DNA of 64,000 nt from Okapia johnstoni. Taxonomy: Eukaryota > Chordata > Mammalia > Artiodactyla > Giraffidae. Made by a program: the position numbers and the translations under genes. The notes under the pieces are model-generated. The model saw nothing but the letters and a program-made list of their open reading frames with translations, was not told the DNA's origin and searched no databases. The stretch covers positions 65,028,730 through 65,092,729 of the forward strand of contig CM044317.1 of NCBI GenBank assembly GCA_024291935.2, written 5' to 3'. Below, piece after piece: positions 61,086-64,000 of this stretch (positions within the stretch are counted from its first letter, which is position 1; every line of letters starts with the position of its first letter).

Positions 61086-61306
61086 GGGCTTCCCAGGTAG
61101 TGTGGTGGTAAAAGTACCCGCCTGCCAATGCAGGAGACATAAGAGACACGGGTTGGAGCCCTGGGTCGGGAAGATCCCCTGGAGGAGGGCCAGGCAGCCC
61201 ACTCCAGTACTCTTGCTTACAGAATTCCATGGACAGAGGAGCCTGCTGGGCTACAGTACACAGGGTAGCAAAGAATCAGACATGACTGAAGCAACTTAGT
61301 ACACAC
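61086..61306 (+). mobile_element. Bov-tA SINE
   Basis: Begins GGGCTTCCCAGGTAGTGTGG, with ATGCAGGAGACATAAGAGAC and a body ending GACTGAAGCAACTTAGTACA. Confidence 0.87.
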
Positions 61307-61590
61307 CTATTCAGTTTCTAGCCTGAAATAGGGTGAAATGTCCTAAGTTTTTACATTACAAATTGTTACCAAAAATATTTTGAACATATACCCAATATGG
61401 GATAATCCAGCTTTATACCTTTTCTCAAAATAAAAATGAAAAATTACTATAGTTAAGAAATAGACTGTTACTATGAAACAGAAGTAAACACTCTAAATCA
61501 AATCTGAAAAAGAATAAAACTGGACTTTTCTTCTTTTCGTTTCATGGGTGGTGCGGGGGGAGGGGGGAGGGGGTTCCTCCAAGACTCTAC

Positions 61591-61772
61591 CTTCTCCAGT
61601 TCCAAAATCTGCTGCTTCTGCTCTTCATCCAGACTCTGAGTTTTGCTTTGCAGAAAAGCTCTTTCTTCTTCAAGCTGAGATAATCTTTCATTGGCCCTTG
61701 ATTTTTCTGATTCTAGATCTTTAATTGTAACCTCCTGGGTCATCTGAGTTGCTTGAAGCATTCCAATATGAC
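61591..61772 (-). CDS. FAM184A: FAM184A window exon 2
   Basis: 182 nt: two bases completing Ser, then 60 codons from HIGMLQATQM to QQILELEK. Hydrophobic positions spaced by 3 and 4 (LESEK, LSQLEEERAFL) fit a coiled coil. The acceptor is GTGTGTTAG and the donor GTAGAG, which follows a complete Lys codon (phase 0). An open frame runs on into both flanking introns and makes a spurious 216-codon ORF (61498-62148). Only the exon part is supported by splice sites and by family similarity. Confidence 0.93.
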
Positions 61773-62454
61773 CTAACACACCAAAAGAAAGCGCCAAATT
61801 CAATCTGTTACCTTGTGGTACAAAATAGTTCATAGCTAATGACACAATGTACTTAATACCTAAGTAAAACAAATAGTCTGCATGTACAGATAGTTCTTTG
61901 GTTTCAATAGAAATATTGACCTTGGGAATACTTATTACCCAAGTACTTATTACAATACATATTACATCACTGATGCTGCTCCCTGCACCAAGGACCATTC
62001 CAATCATTTTTGAAGATTTCAAGCTATTTAAGTTGAAGTAGAAACAACTCCTCAGGGTACATATACAAGCCTTGGGAGTAAAACAAACTAAGAGAAGATG
62101 CACTGAATAGCACTGTGGCACTAAAATGAATAACTTATTCTTTTCCAATCTTTTTTTTTTCCAAATTCTAACATAAAAAGGAAGACATTTGTATGCAGCG
62201 AGTAAAGATGGCAGGCAGCAGTTTGGTTGAAACTAAATTTGTTTTAGACAACAGACATGATAAAGAACTAAGGCAGAGTAAGAGACAGATAAGAAGAGCA
62301 AGGTTATGAAAAACTGAAATAAATGACAACAGCAAAAAAAAGGGGGGGCTTTTAAACAGAGCCAGAGAGGTGAAAAGGATATAAACAGAGGGGGATATAA
62401 ACAGAGCTAGAGAGGTGAAAGTGAACATGAGAAAAATGTCTCAAGGCAAGTGCT

Positions 62455-62640
62455 AGAACAGTGACTCTCAAAGTGCCTTGGACCAACAACACAGGCAGTA
62501 TCTGGGACCAGCAGTCAGCAATGAAGCCCACCCCAGACCTACTCATCAGAAACGCTGGAGTTGGGACCCAGCACCTGTGGTTGTACAAGCTGTCCAGGTG
62601 ATTCTCATATACATAAAAGTTCAAAAGTTGCTACTTCAGG
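62455..62640. mobile_element. hAT-type (MER20/MER5-like) remnant
   Basis: ACAGTGACTCTCAAAGTGCC, GCCCACCCCAGACCTACTCA and TCCAGGTGATTCTCATATAC match the common mammalian MER hAT element. Confidence 0.65.
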
Positions 62641-63006
62641 GGCAGGGTAATCTGAGATTCACAGATGAGCCAATCAATCAGATGACATCCTCATAGAACT
62701 CGTTCAGAGGCCTCCCTGGGCTCACTAAACAGCTCGGCAGAATGTTACTTCAGACTGAGATGGGTCACCCTCCTCCTCTGGGCACGTGAGTCACATCAGG
62801 AGGGGCAGCCCAGCTTCACTGTATGCAATGATCCTTGTTAATAAACCAAATGAAATGAGGCTGCTATAACTGAAATACAGTTCCACTAATTTAAGCACTT
62901 AACAATATTTATGTTTTAAAAGTACATGTTTTTAAAGGACAAAGAAGCCTCTTAGAGTGTTTTTCTTTTAGTGACTGCCTTATTGGTGCTAAAACCTGTA
63001 ACTCTT

Positions 63007-63118
63007 GGGACTTCTCTAACAGTCCAGTGGTTAAGACTTTGCCTTCCAATGCAGGGGTTCGATTCCTGGTCGGGGAACTACGATCCCACATGCCTCATGG
63101 CCAAAAAACCAAAACATA
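63007..63118 (+). mobile_element. CHR-type SINE, short
   Basis: GGGACTTCTCTAACAGTCCA, AATGCAGGGGTTCGATTCCT, then CATGGCCAAAAAACCAAAA: a complete short CHR-1-like unit. Confidence 0.83.
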
Positions 63119-63391
63119 CAATAGAAATTATACTATAAATTCAATAAACTCAAAAATTCAATAAAGACTTTAAAAACCTAGAAATCTTAATTTTTTTACA
63201 GAAATACATTCCTAACAGTTATCATTTGCTTCTCTTCTGACTAATCAATAACATAACAGAACCCTTTAACATATTTAGAACCTAAATAATTTTAAAATAT
63301 GAGAAAATAAAAAAGGCTAGTTTTGTCTTGAATTAACATTTAAGTGTTGCTTTTAGCTGAAGAATACACTAAGAACTGTGGTCGGACATAC

Positions 63392-63527
63392 TAGCTTTGA
63401 GGACGAGATCTGAGGCTTGCTGCTGTAAGCGTTCTCTGGCCGCTGCCAGCTCACTTTCCACCTCCTTGTGCCTGCTTAATAAGGCCATTTCTCCCTCCTT
63501 GGCGTCATCAAGCTGTTTTTGAAGAAC
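63392..63527 (-). CDS. FAM184A: FAM184A window exon 1 (first in transcription order)
   Basis: 136 nt: 45 codons plus the first base of a Ser codon. The peptide opens VLQKQLDDAKEGEMALL and ends QQQASDLVLKA. It is strongly coiled-coil in character (ELAAARERLQQQ). The acceptor is TTTCTTAG and the donor GTATGT. The split Ser codon (A, then GT) is completed by the next exon at 61772, giving the KAS-HIGML junction remembered for human FAM184A. The preceding exon lies to the right, beyond 64000. Confidence 0.93.
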
Positions 63528-64000
63528 CTAAGAAAGATCAAATAGCCATTATCAATATGTAAGAATGATACTAAGCTAAATAATTCATGTAAACTTCCAG
63601 CAGCAACTATCTCCTATTCAAAGGTCAAACTTAACAATACCTAAAGTTTTCTTTCTGTATTAGTGACACATACCTTGTGATCTTCATGTTGGCTATGCAG
63701 TGCTTTCTAATATATTTAAATGCTGCACAGATATTAAAAACACACCTATGAAATTTTCTATGCCAATAAAACTACGAGACTTTCCATAGAGACTCTCTGG
63801 CTTTTTTTTTTTTTTCAGAAATTGTTCCATACCTCTATTTAATTCAGGTTTATAAAGCAATGTTAATCTTTTGTTCAGTGTCTGGATATCAAAGAATATA
63901 CAGACCATCATTAGTGAAGGGAAAGGAAAAAACACAACTAAAGACCAATATTCCCAAATCACTGGAAAAATATTAATGTATTATTTAAATAAAATCCTCT
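63528..64000 (-). other. Intron 5' of window exon 1 (partial)
   Basis: Partial intron running off the right edge. It contains one in-frame candidate microexon (63674-63706), listed separately, and a T run at 63801-63814. Confidence 0.7.
63674..63706 (-). other. Candidate 33-nt in-frame cassette exon (weak)
   Basis: Minus-strand reading gives TATTAG, 33 nt (11 codons, KALHSQHEDHK), then GTATGT. The donor AAG/GTATGT is strong, the length is a multiple of three and the peptide is coiled-coil-like. It would insert just before VLQKQ of window exon 1. Against it, the pyrimidine tract is poor, another AG lies about 20 nt upstream, the downstream intron would be only 146 bp, and I do not remember this peptide in human FAM184A. 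Confidence 0.2.

Larger units (their letters stand above)
58084..61590 (-). other. Intron between window exons 2 and 3
   Basis: 3.5-kb intron with a purine-rich GT/GA simple repeat (58560-58615), an MLT1 end fragment (59037-59097), a MIR (59735-59975) and a SINE (61086-61306). The stretch 59100-59740 is purine-rich and less AT-rich, with no recognisable product in its open frames. The stretch 59980-61080 shows nothing I can name. Confidence 0.75.
61773..63391 (-). other. Intron between window exons 1 and 2
   Basis: 1.6-kb intron with a hAT-type remnant (62455-62640) and a CHR-type SINE (63007-63118). A small direct repeat built on GATATAAACAGAG lies at 62380-62415. Confidence 0.75.
1..64000 (-). 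other. FAM184A: FAM184A gene, internal part (13 coding exons and introns)
   Basis: The window lies inside one minus-strand gene. Thirteen exons were located by reverse-complement reading, each bounded by an AG acceptor and a GT donor (one GC donor). Spliced, they give 673 codons without a stop, and the product follows human FAM184A as I remember it exon by exon. The protein is almost wholly charged, Glu/Lys/Gln/Leu-rich, with heptad-like leucines and no membrane segment or signal peptide, so a long cytoplasmic coiled coil is expected. Its biochemical role is not established to my knowledge. The Pfam FAM184 domain, as I recall, lies in the N-terminal part upstream of this window. The paralogue FAM184B is the main alternative, but the close match makes FAM184A far more likely. 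Start codon, promoter, stop codon and polyA site are not in the window. Confidence 0.92.

Noticed and set aside
61498..62148. 216-codon minus-strand ORF as a separate gene
   Set aside because: It is exon 2 of the window with intron read-through on both sides. Splice sites at 61591 and 61772 and the family match define the coding part.

Overview
The window is vertebrate nuclear DNA, almost certainly from a ruminant (Bovidae or close relative). It is AT-rich with no CpG-island-like stretch, and it is full of repeats found in ruminants: BovB (RTE) LINE 3' ends, Bov-tA and Bov-A2 SINEs built from a tRNA-like head and a BovB tail, CHR-type tRNA-Glu SINEs, and ruminant-type L1 3' ends. The exact species cannot be told from the sequence alone.

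The only host gene I can support lies on the minus strand: FAM184A, a large coiled-coil protein of poorly known function. Thirteen consecutive internal exons lie between 63527 and 928. They total 2019 nt and join in one reading frame of 673 codons, every junction keeping phase and order as I remember the human protein. By recollection they cover roughly residues 340 to 1010 of about 1140. The promoter, N-terminal exons and C-terminal exons are outside the window. Twelve of the 13 donors are GT. The donor of the exon at 54088-54210 is a GC donor in a strong context.

Layout, left to right: the last visible exon (928-1045); an 8.9-kb intron with an oppositely oriented BovB pair; a closely spaced exon group (9950-12348); exons at 16764 and 19581; a 20.3-kb intron rich in SINEs and BovB; an exon trio (40080-42931); an 11.2-kb intron with a composite L1, a BovB carrying a 32-bp AT minisatellite, and SINEs; the exon at 54088; an intron holding a complete but inactivated mariner (56127-57373); and exons at 57886, 61591 and 63392.

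Target-site duplications allow several insertions to be ordered in time: L1 into a Bov-A2 SINE (18742-19394), BovB into a CHR SINE (33162-34060), BovB into a MIR (45835-47060), and a ruminant L1 tail and a SINE into an older L1 (48665-50262). I found no sign of a novel multi-gene system. The observations most worth checking are the GC-AG intron, the minisatellite at a BovB 5' junction, the 47-bp flanking repeats around one SINE, a possible SINE 3' transduction, a 34-bp palindrome, and inverted BovB copies flanking coding exons.
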